This document shows positions 25,850-34,409 of a DNA stretch of 64,000 nucleotides, in pieces (position 1 is the stretch's first letter; every line of letters starts with the position of its first letter). The stretch comes from GCA-2401735 sp051252095 (GTDB taxonomy: Bacteria; Pseudomonadota; Gammaproteobacteria; Burkholderiales; Methylophilaceae). The position numbers were made by a program, and so were the translations under genes. The notes below the pieces were generated by a model. That model did not search any database. It saw only the letters and a list, made by a program, of their open reading frames with translations, and was not told where the DNA came from. Location of the stretch: positions 56,485-120,484 of the forward strand of contig JBPOFK010000007.1 of the NCBI GenBank assembly GCA_051252095.1, given 5' to 3'.

Positions 25850-26703
25850 TGGAATTTAACAACGCGCGATATAAAAGGCGCAAAGTCTTCAATCAAGTGG
25901 CAATGACAATGTCTGTGGTTACCGTGGCCATTGCGCTAACTTTTCTTGGATGGATACTGTTTACATTATTTAGTAATGGCTTCCAATACTTAAGCACTGC
26001 GGTCTTTACAGAAACCACGCCACCTCCAGGTGGTTCAGGCGGACTATCTAACGCGATATTTGGTAGTTTGCTAATGGTTATCTTTGCGACGCTAATTGGT
26101 ACACCAATCGGCATCCTAGCAGGCACTTATCTAGCTGAATATGGTAAAACAGGTTGGCTTGCACCGACAACGAGATTTATTAATGATATCTTGCTGTCAG
26201 CACCCTCCATCGTAATTGGCTTGTTCGTCTACGAAATCGCTGTACATAATGTTGGTCACTTCTCTGGCTGGGCTGGTGCTATTGCACTATCCCTAATCAT
26301 CATACCAGTCGTCGTGAGGACAACTGAAAATATGATGTTGCTTGTTCCCAATGCGCTACGCGAAGCGGCGGCTGCATTAGGCGCGCCGTATTGGAAAGTA
26401 GTGATGATTGTTGTTTACCGCTCTGCAAAAGCCGGCATATTAACAGGCTTGCTTTTGGGTGTTGCACGTATCAGTGGTGAAACTGCGCCACTCCTGTTTA
26501 CTGCGCTTAATAATCAATTCTGGAATACCGACATGGGCAAACCAATGGCCAGTATTGCAGTGGTGATCTATCAATTTGCATTGAGCCCTTATGATGACTG
26601 GCAACACCTTGCTTGGGCAGGTGCACTTCTTATTACCTTGTTTGTTCTGGGCCTTAATATTTTGGCTAGAACTTTCTTCCGCCAAGAACAAACACAACGT
26701 TAA
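25846..26703 (+). CDS. pstA: Phosphate ABC transporter permease PstA
   Basis: Second permease subunit, 285 aa, pairing with PstC to form the phosphate channel. About six membrane helices and the EAA-type loop EAAAALGAPYWKVVMIVV are visible. Two ATG codons occur in tandem (25846 and 25849); the first overlaps the pstC stop as ATGA, and AGGAAGG lies about 10 nt upstream, so either may be used. Confidence 0.95.
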   Translation: MMEFNNARYKRRKVFNQVAMTMSVVTVAIALTFLGWILFTLFSNGFQYLSTAVFTETTPPPGGSGGLSNAIFGSLLMVIFATLIGTPIGILAGTYLAEYGKTGWLAPTTRFINDILLSAPSIVIGLFVYEIAVHNVGHFSGWAGAIALSLIIIPVVVRTTENMMLLVPNALREAAAALGAPYWKVVMIVVYRSAKAGILTGLLLGVARISGETAPLLFTALNNQFWNTDMGKPMASIAVVIYQFALSPYDDWQHLAWAGALLITLFVLGLNILARTFFRQEQTQR

Positions 26704-26720
26704 CTTAGGATTATTTATCA

Positions 26721-27491
26721 ATGACTACCGAAACCCTTCAGTCAAAAATCAAAACAGATAATTTAGATTTTTACTATGGTAAGTTCCATGCCCTGAAAAA
26801 TGTAAATTTGGATATCCCTGCTAGCAAAGTAACTGCCTTTATTGGTCCTTCTGGATGCGGCAAATCAACATTATTACGTACATTTAACCGTATGTATGAG
26901 CTTTATCCAAAGCAAAGAGTTGAAGGCAAAATTTTACTTGATGGCAACGACATACATCATAAAGACCAAGATATTAATATCTTACGTGCGAAAGTGGGCA
27001 TGGTTTTCCAGAAACCAACACCATTTCCTATGTCGATATATGACAATATTGCCTTTGGTGTTAAGTTATATGAAAACCTCTCAAGCCGTGACATGGATGA
27101 CCGTGTCGAATGGGCGCTAAAAAAAGCAGCACTTTGGGGTGAAGTCAAAGATAAATTAAATCAGAGCGGCTCTAGCTTATCGGGTGGTCAGCAGCAACGC
27201 TTATGTATCGCTAGATGCGTTGCTGTTAAACCAAATGTCTTGTTACTTGATGAACCATGCTCTGCATTGGATCCTATTTCTACAGCACGCGTAGAAGAGC
27301 TGATTCATGAGTTAAAAAATGATTACACGATTGTGATCGTGACACACAATATGCAGCAAGCAGCACGCGTGTCTGACTACACAGCTTACATGTATTTGGG
27401 CGAGTTAATTGAGTTTAATAATACAAATGATATTTTTATTAAGCCATCAGACAAGCGTACTGAAGACTATATTACTGGCAGAATCAGTTAA
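26721..27491 (+). CDS. pstB: Phosphate ABC transporter ATPase PstB
   Basis: Cytoplasmic ATPase that powers PstCA and takes part in phosphate signalling to PhoR. It has 256 aa with Walker A GPSGCGKST, Q-loop in MVFQKPTPFPMS, signature SLSGGQQQRL, Walker B VLLLDEPCSALDP and the switch histidine in VTHNMQQA. The PTPFP stretch is characteristic of PstB. It follows pstA by 17 bp. Confidence 0.98.
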   Translation: MTTETLQSKIKTDNLDFYYGKFHALKNVNLDIPASKVTAFIGPSGCGKSTLLRTFNRMYELYPKQRVEGKILLDGNDIHHKDQDINILRAKVGMVFQKPTPFPMSIYDNIAFGVKLYENLSSRDMDDRVEWALKKAALWGEVKDKLNQSGSSLSGGQQQRLCIARCVAVKPNVLLLDEPCSALDPISTARVEELIHELKNDYTIVIVTHNMQQAARVSDYTAYMYLGELIEFNNTNDIFIKPSDKRTEDYITGRIS

Positions 27492-27526
27492 ACTAATGCA
27501 ACTAACTAATTGTTAGGAAGAAAAAA

Positions 27527-28216
27527 ATGAATGAAACCGTACATCTCTCGACACAATTTGATGAGGACCTTGAAAACCTACGTAGCAGAGTGCTGGAAAT
27601 GGGCGGACTGGTTGAAGCGCAAATTAACCAGACCACAAAAGCATACACACAAAATAATAGTGCGGCTGTTTTAGATGTCCTTGAAAATGACCGTCAAGTA
27701 AACAAGTTTGAAAAAACAATTGATGATGACTGCATTCACATTATTGCTAAACGTCAACCGACAGCAAGTGATTTACGCCTAGTCATGTCTATCAGTAAAA
27801 TGGTGACTGATCTCGAACGTTCTGGTGATGAGATTAAAAAAATGGCGAAAAGTATTCGCCGCATTCAAGAACGTGATGTTGCCGTTTTAAAAGCCACAAC
27901 TGATGTCAAACATCTAGCGGATGCAGCAAGTTCTCAACTAAGAAGTGCACTTGATACTTTTGCAAGGCTTGATACAGATGAAGCTAGAATGGTGATTGAA
28001 GCTGACCTTTCATTAGATACTGAGTTTAAAGCAATTGTACGTCAATTGATTACCTTTATGATGGAAGACCCTCGTTCTATTTCAACTGCGCTTGATGTCA
28101 TCACTATTTCACGTTGTATTGAACGCGTGGGTGACCACGCTAAAAACATTGCCGAACAAGTGATATATATAGTTGAAGGTCGCGACATTCGTCATACCAA
28201 TGATGATGCTAGCTAA
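27527..28216 (+). CDS. phoU: Phosphate signalling protein PhoU
   Basis: Two-repeat helical-bundle protein, 229 aa, that links Pst transporter state to PhoR and keeps the Pho regulon off when phosphate is plentiful. Each repeat carries the family metal-binding pattern: KMVTDLERSGDEIKKMA and RCIERVGDHAKNIAEQ. It ends the pst operon and is followed by a strong terminator. No phoB or phoR follows, so these regulators must lie elsewhere. Confidence 0.96.
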   Translation: MNETVHLSTQFDEDLENLRSRVLEMGGLVEAQINQTTKAYTQNNSAAVLDVLENDRQVNKFEKTIDDDCIHIIAKRQPTASDLRLVMSISKMVTDLERSGDEIKKMAKSIRRIQERDVAVLKATTDVKHLADAASSQLRSALDTFARLDTDEARMVIEADLSLDTEFKAIVRQLITFMMEDPRSISTALDVITISRCIERVGDHAKNIAEQVIYIVEGRDIRHTNDDAS

Positions 28217-28233
28217 ACAAAAAAATGCATTCA

Positions 28234-28274
28234 AAATAAAAGCCTCAGCACTGTGTAAGCTGAGGCTTTTATTT
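28234..28274 (+). terminator. Intrinsic terminator of the pst-phoU operon
   Basis: A 16-bp perfect inverted repeat (28234-28249 with 28259-28274) with a 9-nt loop contains a GC-rich core GCCTCAGC/GCTGAGGC and a T-rich 3' side. It separates phoU from ppk. Confidence 0.9.
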
Positions 28275-28312
28275 ATCATGCCCATTACACTTTCGACTTA
28301 AACATAGTGCTA

Positions 28313-28332
28313 ACAAAGCGTACAAGCTTTGT
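28313..28332. promoter_or_regulatory. Palindrome upstream of ppk
   Basis: ACAAAGC (28313-28319) and GCTTTGT (28326-28332) form a perfect 7-bp inverted repeat around 6 bp, 15 bp upstream of the putative ppk Pho box. It could be an operator. No regulator can be named. Confidence 0.35.
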
Positions 28333-28346
28333 GACAAGTTTAATTA

Positions 28347-28380
28347 TCGTTACATATTTGTAACAATTATTTGTTATATT
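28347..28380 (+). promoter_or_regulatory. Putative Pho box and -10 of ppk
   Basis: Positions 28347-28364 match 12 of 18 Pho box consensus positions and contain a perfect GTTACA/TGTAAC dyad. TATATT (28375-28380) follows 10 nt later, the same spacing as at pstS. Transcription would then begin almost at the ppk start codon (28390), implying a very short or absent leader. Confidence 0.5.
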
Positions 28381-28389
28381 AATCTACTA

Positions 28390-30444
28390 ATGAAAAAATC
28401 AACTGTATCCTTATTAAATCGTGACTTAAGTATTTTAAGTTTCAATGAACGGGTTTTGTCTTTAGCCCAAAGAGAAGACTATCCATTACTGGAGCGCCTA
28501 AGATTTCTGTGTATTGTTGCATCTAACTTGGATGAGTTCTTTGAAGTGCGCATGGAGCCTCAATTGGAAGCCAAGCTAACTGGCATTACGATGGGTGATA
28601 TCACTGTAGACACTTACGACAAAATTTCTGAAAAGGCACATGAATTAGTTCAAAAACAATATCATCTGTTTGAAAATGACTTAATGCCTGCACTGGAAAA
28701 GCAAGGTGTCTCTCTTATCTCGAGTCACTTAAGAAATACAGAACAAAAAAAATGGGTTGCTCAATATTTTCAATCTGAAGTTAAGCCACTATTGTTGCCC
28801 ATTGCTTTAGACCCAGCGCACCCATTTCCACAAGTCGCCAATAAAGCACTTCATTTTATTGTGCAGCTAGAAACTAAGTCTAAGAAAACGCCTTCAATAG
28901 CGATTGTACGTGTACCACGTGTATTACCTAGAGTGACCCTTTTACCAACGCGTGTCAGCAAAAAGAAGCAATGCTTTGTTTCACTCACGAGTATTATTCG
29001 TGCACACTTGCCGGATCTGTTCCAAGGGGCAAAGATAATCAGCTTTTCTCAGTTTCGCGTCACTAGAAATTCAGATCTAGAATTTGATGAAGATGAGATG
29101 AGCAATTTACGTACAGCGTTGCGACAAGAGCTAGCTTCTAGACCTTATGGTGAACCTGTTAGATTAGAAGTCACTGTTGATTGCGATGATGCTTTATCTA
29201 ATTTTTTGCTTGAACAATTTGCATTACCTCCTTCTGCACTCTACAAAGTCAATGGGCCAGTTAATTTAGGTCGATTGATTCAATTACCAGACTTAGCAAG
29301 TGATACAAAATTATCGTTCCCGACATTCACACCTGCTTGGCCAAAAGGCTTATCAACAAACAAATCGATGTTCTCTCAGCTTAAAAAAAGAGACATTTTA
29401 ATTCATCAGCCGTTTGAGAGCTTTGAAGCAGTTATCCAGCTACTACAAGAGGCTGTGCACGATAATGATGTGCTTGCTATCCATCAAACGATATACCGCG
29501 CAGGCTCAGACCCACGCATTTTAAACTTGCTTAGAGAAGCCGTACAAAGAGGCAAAGAAGTACTGGTTGTGGTTGAGCTAAAGGCGCGCTTTGACGAGGA
29601 AGCAAATATCAACTGGTCAGAAGCACTTGAGTCAATTGGTGCACAAGTCGTGTATGGTATTGTGGGATTAAAAACACACGCAAAAATGTGTTTAATTATG
29701 CGTCGTGAGGGGCGTGCAATAAAACGCTACGGGCACGTTTCAACAGGTAACTACAACCCGAAAACAGCAAGGCTTTATACCGACCTTAGTATGCTGACCA
29801 GCGATTTAACAATAACACGTGAGATGGAACAGTTATTTAGACATTTAACCAGTGAACTCCCATTACCAAAAATGCGTAAATTACTTGCTTCCCCGTTTAC
29901 ACTGCATAGCACAATGCTGCGGTATATTACCTCAGCAGGCAATGCAGCAGCTAGAGGTAAGCCTGCCAACATTATTGTTAAAACCAACTCATTAACAGAC
30001 GAAACCTTAGTGTTAGCACTCATGAAAGCTGCCAGAAAAGGGGTTACGATTGATTTAATTGTGCGTAGCGCTTGTATATTGCCACTTGCGGAAAAAGACT
30101 TACAAGATAAGATTCGTATTCGCTCAATTGTTGGCCGTTTTCTGGAGCATTCTCGTGCATTTTATTTCAACATTGATGGCAAAAGCAAACTATGGTTATC
30201 CAGTGCAGATTGGATGTCTAGAAATATGCTCAGACGCGTAGAGATTGCTTGGCCCGTACTGGATGCTGACATGCAACAGCGTGTTATCGATGAATGCTTC
30301 ACGCCTTATTTGGAAGACAATGTAGATGCATGGTCACTAACCGAAGATGGTAGTTATCAGCTAGTCAGTAGCTTGCAAAATACTACTGACAAGCAATCGA
30401 AGAAAATTTCTGCGCAAACAGAACTGCTACAAATTCATCGCTAA
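28390..30444 (+). CDS. ppk: Polyphosphate kinase 1
   Basis: Makes polyphosphate from ATP reversibly. The 684-aa protein shows the PPK1 N-terminal domain (LSILSFNERVL), the phospholipase-D-like catalytic halves with phospho-acceptor histidine in RYGHVSTGNYNPKTARLYTD, and a second conserved histidine in EHSRAFYF. No Shine-Dalgarno site precedes ATG 28390. The stop overlaps sixA (TAATG), so the two are coupled. Proximity to pst-phoU and convergent ppx makes this a phosphate-storage cluster. Confidence 0.97.
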   Translation: MKKSTVSLLNRDLSILSFNERVLSLAQREDYPLLERLRFLCIVASNLDEFFEVRMEPQLEAKLTGITMGDITVDTYDKISEKAHELVQKQYHLFENDLMPALEKQGVSLISSHLRNTEQKKWVAQYFQSEVKPLLLPIALDPAHPFPQVANKALHFIVQLETKSKKTPSIAIVRVPRVLPRVTLLPTRVSKKKQCFVSLTSIIRAHLPDLFQGAKIISFSQFRVTRNSDLEFDEDEMSNLRTALRQELASRPYGEPVRLEVTVDCDDALSNFLLEQFALPPSALYKVNGPVNLGRLIQLPDLASDTKLSFPTFTPAWPKGLSTNKSMFSQLKKRDILIHQPFESFEAVIQLLQEAVHDNDVLAIHQTIYRAGSDPRILNLLREAVQRGKEVLVVVELKARFDEEANINWSEALESIGAQVVYGIVGLKTHAKMCLIMRREGRAIKRYGHVSTGNYNPKTARLYTDLSMLTSDLTITREMEQLFRHLTSELPLPKMRKLLASPFTLHSTMLRYITSAGNAAARGKPANIIVKTNSLTDETLVLALMKAARKGVTIDLIVRSACILPLAEKDLQDKIRIRSIVGRFLEHSRAFYFNIDGKSKLWLSSADWMSRNMLRRVEIAWPVLDADMQQRVIDECFTPYLEDNVDAWSLTEDGSYQLVSSLQNTTDKQSKKISAQTELLQIHR

Positions 30445-30947
30445 TGGAATCACTCCCAGCATACAAAAGCATTATGTTATGGCGGCATGCTGATGCGCTA
30501 CCTATTGGTGGCAACATCAATGATGACTTAAGCCGCCCACTCAGCAAAAAGGGTCAACAGCAAGCAAAAACAGTCGCTGCTTGGCTAAAGCGATACTCAC
30601 CTAAAGATACCATGATTGTTTCTAGCAATGCTGTAAGGTCTCAACAAACGGCGCAAGCATTAACTAATGATTTTAAGTTATCAGCTGGCTTGGCACCAGG
30701 TTCATCGCTAACTAGTATTTTGGATACAATCAACGGCTTTGCTGTTGACGACACCATCGAAACGAATCTCCTAATTGTTGGTCATCAACCATGGTTGGGA
30801 GCGTTAGCGGCTTACTTATTAAATCCTATGCAGCAAAGCGACGGACTAAATATTAAAAAAGCTGCACTGTGGTGGTTTAAACAAACAGCACCATTATCAA
30901 ATGATCAGTTTGATTTGCTGACGATACAAACACCGCGCTTACTTTAA
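30444..30947 (+). CDS. sixA: SixA-like phosphohistidine phosphatase
   Basis: Histidine-phosphatase superfamily member of 167 aa. The catalytic RHG-type motif reads LWRHADA (Arg14, His15), an arginine is in VSSNAVRSQQTA, and the second catalytic histidine is in LLIVGHQPWLG. SixA proteins dephosphorylate phosphohistidine on signalling proteins such as ArcB or PtsN-type components. The gene overlaps the ppk stop. The true substrate here is unknown. Confidence 0.85.
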   Translation: MESLPAYKSIMLWRHADALPIGGNINDDLSRPLSKKGQQQAKTVAAWLKRYSPKDTMIVSSNAVRSQQTAQALTNDFKLSAGLAPGSSLTSILDTINGFAVDDTIETNLLIVGHQPWLGALAAYLLNPMQQSDGLNIKKAALWWFKQTAPLSNDQFDLLTIQTPRLL

Positions 30948-30948
30948 A

Positions 30949-31407
30949 TCACGACTTCTTTTTTTTCGGTCTACCCGTTTTAATGACAGGTATACCTGAA
31001 AGCGCTTCTTTTAACTGCTTATCTGTCATGTTCGTTAATAATTTAACACCCGCTCTGAGTAATTCACTTTTCTTAGCTGGCTGACCCAATACTTCTAAGC
31101 GTTTTTTAAGGACTGAAAACTGAACATACTCATCTTTTGGCATCGTAAAACTATCACGCTCCATCTTCTTTTTGCTTACCGTTATTGTTTGTGTTGTGGC
31201 TAGCTGCTTTTGTGAAGCCTTATTTCTAACGGATGGACTTCCAACCTTACGCACTTGCGTTTGTGTAACCTTTGTTTCAGCTGTAGCCGGTTGGGTCACT
31301 TTGGTTCTAGGTGCGGCACGACTTGTTTTAGCTGGCCGTTTAGCAGCAGTGGTTTTTACCGCTGCTGTTTTATTTATTGATGATGTCGTCTTTTTATCTA
31401 TTGCCAT
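30949..31407 (-). CDS. Lysine/alanine-rich histone-like protein with RHH-like C-terminus
   Basis: Basic protein of 152 aa. The first 85 residues are low complexity, dominated by Lys, Ala, Thr, Arg and Pro, like histone H1 or AlgP/PhaF tails. Residues about 85-140 are folded-looking, with a strand (RDSFTMP) and two helices in a ribbon-helix-helix-like pattern. The C-terminus TGRPKKKKS resembles an AT-hook. The start is ATG 31407, with AAGGAG 8 nt upstream; ATG 31413 lies too close to it. It follows ppx by 29 bp on the same strand and converges on ppk-sixA. A nucleoid or polyphosphate-granule role is inference from context. Confidence 0.75.
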   Translation of the reverse strand: MAIDKKTTSSINKTAAVKTTAAKRPAKTSRAAPRTKVTQPATAETKVTQTQVRKVGSPSVRNKASQKQLATTQTITVSKKKMERDSFTMPKDEYVQFSVLKKRLEVLGQPAKKSELLRAGVKLLTNMTDKQLKEALSGIPVIKTGRPKKKKS

Positions 31408-31436
31408 TTTCATATCTCCTTGATAATACTAACAAT

Positions 31437-32963
31437 CTACTCTGATTTCGTAATTACCGTAAAATTCCAGCTAGTTTTTTTCCAAGCAATAATTTCCTCT
31501 TCCAACAAATAGGCAGATTGTGGATGCTCTCCTGCCCAGTCACCCAAGACAGTTAGTTGGATTGTATTGTCTTTAAAAGCCAAACTCTGCACACCACTCA
31601 AGTCAGGCTTATTCCGTGAGTGGCATAATATAACTGCTAACCTTAGACATGCTAATGATGCAATTAAACAGTCATCAACCATCGTTAAGTCTAATTTTTT
31701 TAGTTTACCTCTTTGCCCTAACACCAACAAACTTAAGTGATGCAACTCACTTTGAGAGAAGCCCATTAATTCTGTATGATCTAAAATATATGCGCCATGC
31801 AGATGTGACGCGGTGTGTGAAATGATGCTGCCAATTTCGTGGCATTGTGCTGCCCAAGTTAGCAATCTTCGTTGATCTTTAATCTCACTTTTTTTGTATT
31901 TAAGTCCCTTTGCTACAGAGTCAAACAAATAGATTGTTGCTTCTGTTACATTTTCGGCATGTTTTGTATCGACTGGAAAGCGGCTTAGCACTAAGTTAAC
32001 TGATGCTTCTTTTGTGTAAACCAAACCATCACTTGCTTCAGCCGCCATGTCATAAAACAAACCGTGTCGTAATGCACCACGTGCAACATGTAAAGTGTCA
32101 ATTTTTAAGATGTCAAAAATTGCTCTCAAGACGCTTAATCCCCCGCCAATGACTGCATTACGCTCTTCTTTTAAGCCATCAAGTTTTAGCTTGCTTGTAT
32201 GTTTAGCGTTGATCAGCTCTTTTCTAAACCAGTCTAGTCCCTCTTTTGTAATCACGCCTTCTTCAAATCCTGCCAAAGCTAGCACGTCACCAACCGCACC
32301 AACCGTTCCAGATGCACCATAAGCTTTATCCCAATATTTACGTCCATACTGATCGGTTACAACATCCAGAAATGACTTGGCCGCGACTTCAGCACGTTTT
32401 AAATTTTTCTCAGAAAGTTCTCCTTCAGGAAAATACTTAAGTGACCAAGCTACAGAGCCAACGCGTAATGATTCAGTTTTTAATGCATCAAAATGCTGAC
32501 CTAAAACAAATTCTGTCGACCGCCCGCCAATATCAATGACCAAACGTCGCTCCTCTGACTGTGGCAGAAAATGGCTCACACCTTGGTAAATCAACCTAGC
32601 CTCTTCTACCCCAGAAATCACTTCTATGTTGTAGCCGAGTGCCTTCTTACCCAAGCCAAGAAAAAAGTCTCTGTTTCTTGCTTCCCTGAGTGTTTGTGTG
32701 GCAACCGCTCTCACATTTTGCTTAGAAAACCCTTTTAGCGCTTCACCAAACCGCTCTAGACATTTAACACCACGCTCCAATGCATCTGCATTCAGGTTGC
32801 GATTTTCATCAAGGTCACCACCCTGTCTTACGGCCTCTTTAATATAATCTACGCGTTGTATTTGGCCTCCAACATACTGTGCTATCTCTAATCGAAAGCT
32901 ATTTGAACCCAAATCAACTGCTGCCAGCAACGTGTCTGCGCCTATAATCATATTATTTTCCAT
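31437..32963 (-). CDS. ppx: Exopolyphosphatase (Ppx/GppA family)
   Basis: Releases phosphate from polyphosphate ends, or converts pppGpp to ppGpp; the two activities share one family. It has 508 aa with the actin-like ATPase fold: AAVDLGSNSFRLEI near residue 14, LVIDIGGRSTEFVLG and GASGTVGAVGDVLA, then a C-terminal helical HD-type domain (about 310-500). Facing ppk, it is most likely an exopolyphosphatase. ATG 32963 and an ATG four codons later are both possible starts. It is followed by the histone-like gene, probably on one transcript. Confidence 0.92.
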   Translation of the reverse strand: MENNMIIGADTLLAAVDLGSNSFRLEIAQYVGGQIQRVDYIKEAVRQGGDLDENRNLNADALERGVKCLERFGEALKGFSKQNVRAVATQTLREARNRDFFLGLGKKALGYNIEVISGVEEARLIYQGVSHFLPQSEERRLVIDIGGRSTEFVLGQHFDALKTESLRVGSVAWSLKYFPEGELSEKNLKRAEVAAKSFLDVVTDQYGRKYWDKAYGASGTVGAVGDVLALAGFEEGVITKEGLDWFRKELINAKHTSKLKLDGLKEERNAVIGGGLSVLRAIFDILKIDTLHVARGALRHGLFYDMAAEASDGLVYTKEASVNLVLSRFPVDTKHAENVTEATIYLFDSVAKGLKYKKSEIKDQRRLLTWAAQCHEIGSIISHTASHLHGAYILDHTELMGFSQSELHHLSLLVLGQRGKLKKLDLTMVDDCLIASLACLRLAVILCHSRNKPDLSGVQSLAFKDNTIQLTVLGDWAGEHPQSAYLLEEEIIAWKKTSWNFTVITKSE

Positions 32964-33072
32964 AATGCATTTATAGCATATAAGAAATCAGCCATGAGCT
33001 AATGCAGCAAAAAAAATGTAAAATCATTTAAACCACTAGGTAAACATTTCGTTTGTTTCCTTAGGTATAGCA

Positions 33073-34272
33073 TCAGTCTGCTTGAGCACTGTAGTGCATT
33101 GCTGGCTTTTTTGATGCATTCAGTGCAATCGTTTGCTCATAAAAACTCACCATTCGCTTCGCCTGCACCTCTGCTGTCCATTGATTTACTACATAGTTTT
33201 TTGCACGCTTGCCTAAGGCATCTCGCTGATCACGGTTCTCTATCAATTGCGCCACTTTATCGGCAAAAATTGTTTTATTATCAGGAGAAATTAACGCACC
33301 TTCCCCTTCAACCAAAATAGAAGCAGTGCCCAGTTCTGCAATAGCAACAACCGGCGTACTTTGTGCCATTGCCTCCAATAGCACCAATCCTTGTGTCTCA
33401 CTTTTGGAAGAAAAGACAAAAACATCTGCTGATTTATAACAATCGTTCAGTGCAGTATTGCGATCCAAATAACCAATAAAGTGTACGTTATCTTGAATTT
33501 TTAATGTAGTAGCGAGCTTATGCAATGCCCCCTCCGCTGGTCCTTCCCCTGCAACGACAAGCAGCACATTCGGGTATCGCTCAGTAAGTACCTTTGTCAT
33601 CTCAAATAAAAATGGAATGTTTTTCTCGTAAGCAACTCGACCAACATAGAGCAACATAGGGCGATTATTTTCAATACCGTGTTGCTGTTTAAACCTGAGC
33701 CCATCAGCCTTAACAAAACTTGCATCTTGCAAACCAGTGGGGATTACGCTGGCTTGCGTATTGATACCATATGTTCTTAATACATCAAGCATCGGTTGAG
33801 AAGGGACAACCAGTGCATCGACGCCGTTACATTGCTTTCTAGAAATCGCTCTCGCAATACTTCTTGCTGCCCATTGTGGTATCCAGGGTAAATAGTGATG
33901 CAGATAATCCTCAAAAAAAGTGTGATAGGTTTCTACACAGGGTATTCCAAGTTGCTTGGCGAGTTTAAGACCTAAGTAATGTGCAATAAAAGGTGTATTG
34001 ATATGAATAATGTCGTAACCTATTTTTTTGAGTTCAGGCAATAACTTTAGCGCTTTGCTATACCGCATGAGCCGATCTTCAGGGTCAAAATAGATACTTC
34101 TTGCCGAGACGCGTTTGATATGCTTTTCGTTTGTGCTGCTGGTTCCATAATCTGGCGCAATCAAGTCTACTTGGTGACCCAACGCAGTTAATTGCTCAAT
34201 GAAGGTCTTGATTGATGTTGAAACGCCATTAACACGTGGGAAATACACATCAGAGATAAACAGTATTTTCAT
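33073..34272 (-). CDS. GT4 family glycosyltransferase
   Basis: GT-B fold enzyme of 399 aa. The N-terminal domain opens MKILFISDVYFPRVNGVSTS; the donor-binding domain shows LLYVGRVAYEKN and FSSKSETQGLVLLEAMA with the family's conserved glutamates. It resembles enzymes that add a sugar to diacylglycerol or other lipid acceptors (DGDG/mannosyl/sulfoquinovosyl type). The start is set at ATG 34272 by homology to this opening; upstream in-frame starts add unconserved residues. Divergent from the phospholipase C-like gene across a region with two Pho-box-like sites, suggesting a glycolipid synthase induced by phosphate starvation (inference). Confidence 0.82.
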   Translation of the reverse strand: MKILFISDVYFPRVNGVSTSIKTFIEQLTALGHQVDLIAPDYGTSSTNEKHIKRVSARSIYFDPEDRLMRYSKALKLLPELKKIGYDIIHINTPFIAHYLGLKLAKQLGIPCVETYHTFFEDYLHHYLPWIPQWAARSIARAISRKQCNGVDALVVPSQPMLDVLRTYGINTQASVIPTGLQDASFVKADGLRFKQQHGIENNRPMLLYVGRVAYEKNIPFLFEMTKVLTERYPNVLLVVAGEGPAEGALHKLATTLKIQDNVHFIGYLDRNTALNDCYKSADVFVFSSKSETQGLVLLEAMAQSTPVVAIAELGTASILVEGEGALISPDNKTIFADKVAQLIENRDQRDALGKRAKNYVVNQWTAEVQAKRMVSFYEQTIALNASKKPAMHYSAQAD

Positions 34273-34321
34273 ACACAACATTAGCCATATTATTAATATC
34301 ATTAGATGCTATAGACGCAAT

Positions 34322-34339
34322 GTGACAGTTTGATGAATA
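34322..34339 (-). promoter_or_regulatory. Putative Pho box for the GT4 gene
   Basis: On the minus strand TATTCATCAAACTGTCAC matches 14 of 18 Pho box positions, with a perfect CTGTCAC second half. Ten nt later is TAGCAT (34306-34311), a 4/6 match to a -10 element. A further TTGTCAT overlaps the upstream side. The GT4 start would follow about 27 nt after the predicted transcript start. Confidence 0.6.
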
Positions 34340-34368
34340 TGACAATAGTTTCCTAATTACATGAACTT

Positions 34369-34386
34369 ATGTCATTTAAGTTTCAT
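34369..34386 (+). promoter_or_regulatory. Putative Pho box for the phospholipase C-like gene
   Basis: ATGTCATTTAAGTTTCAT matches 14 of 18 Pho box positions. CAAATT lies 10 nt further (34397-34402) as a poor -10 element, which would put transcription start at about the ATG at 34410. It points opposite to the Pho-box-like site 30 bp to the left. Confidence 0.55.
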
Positions 34387-34409
34387 AAAAGCATGTCAAA
34401 TTATCACGC

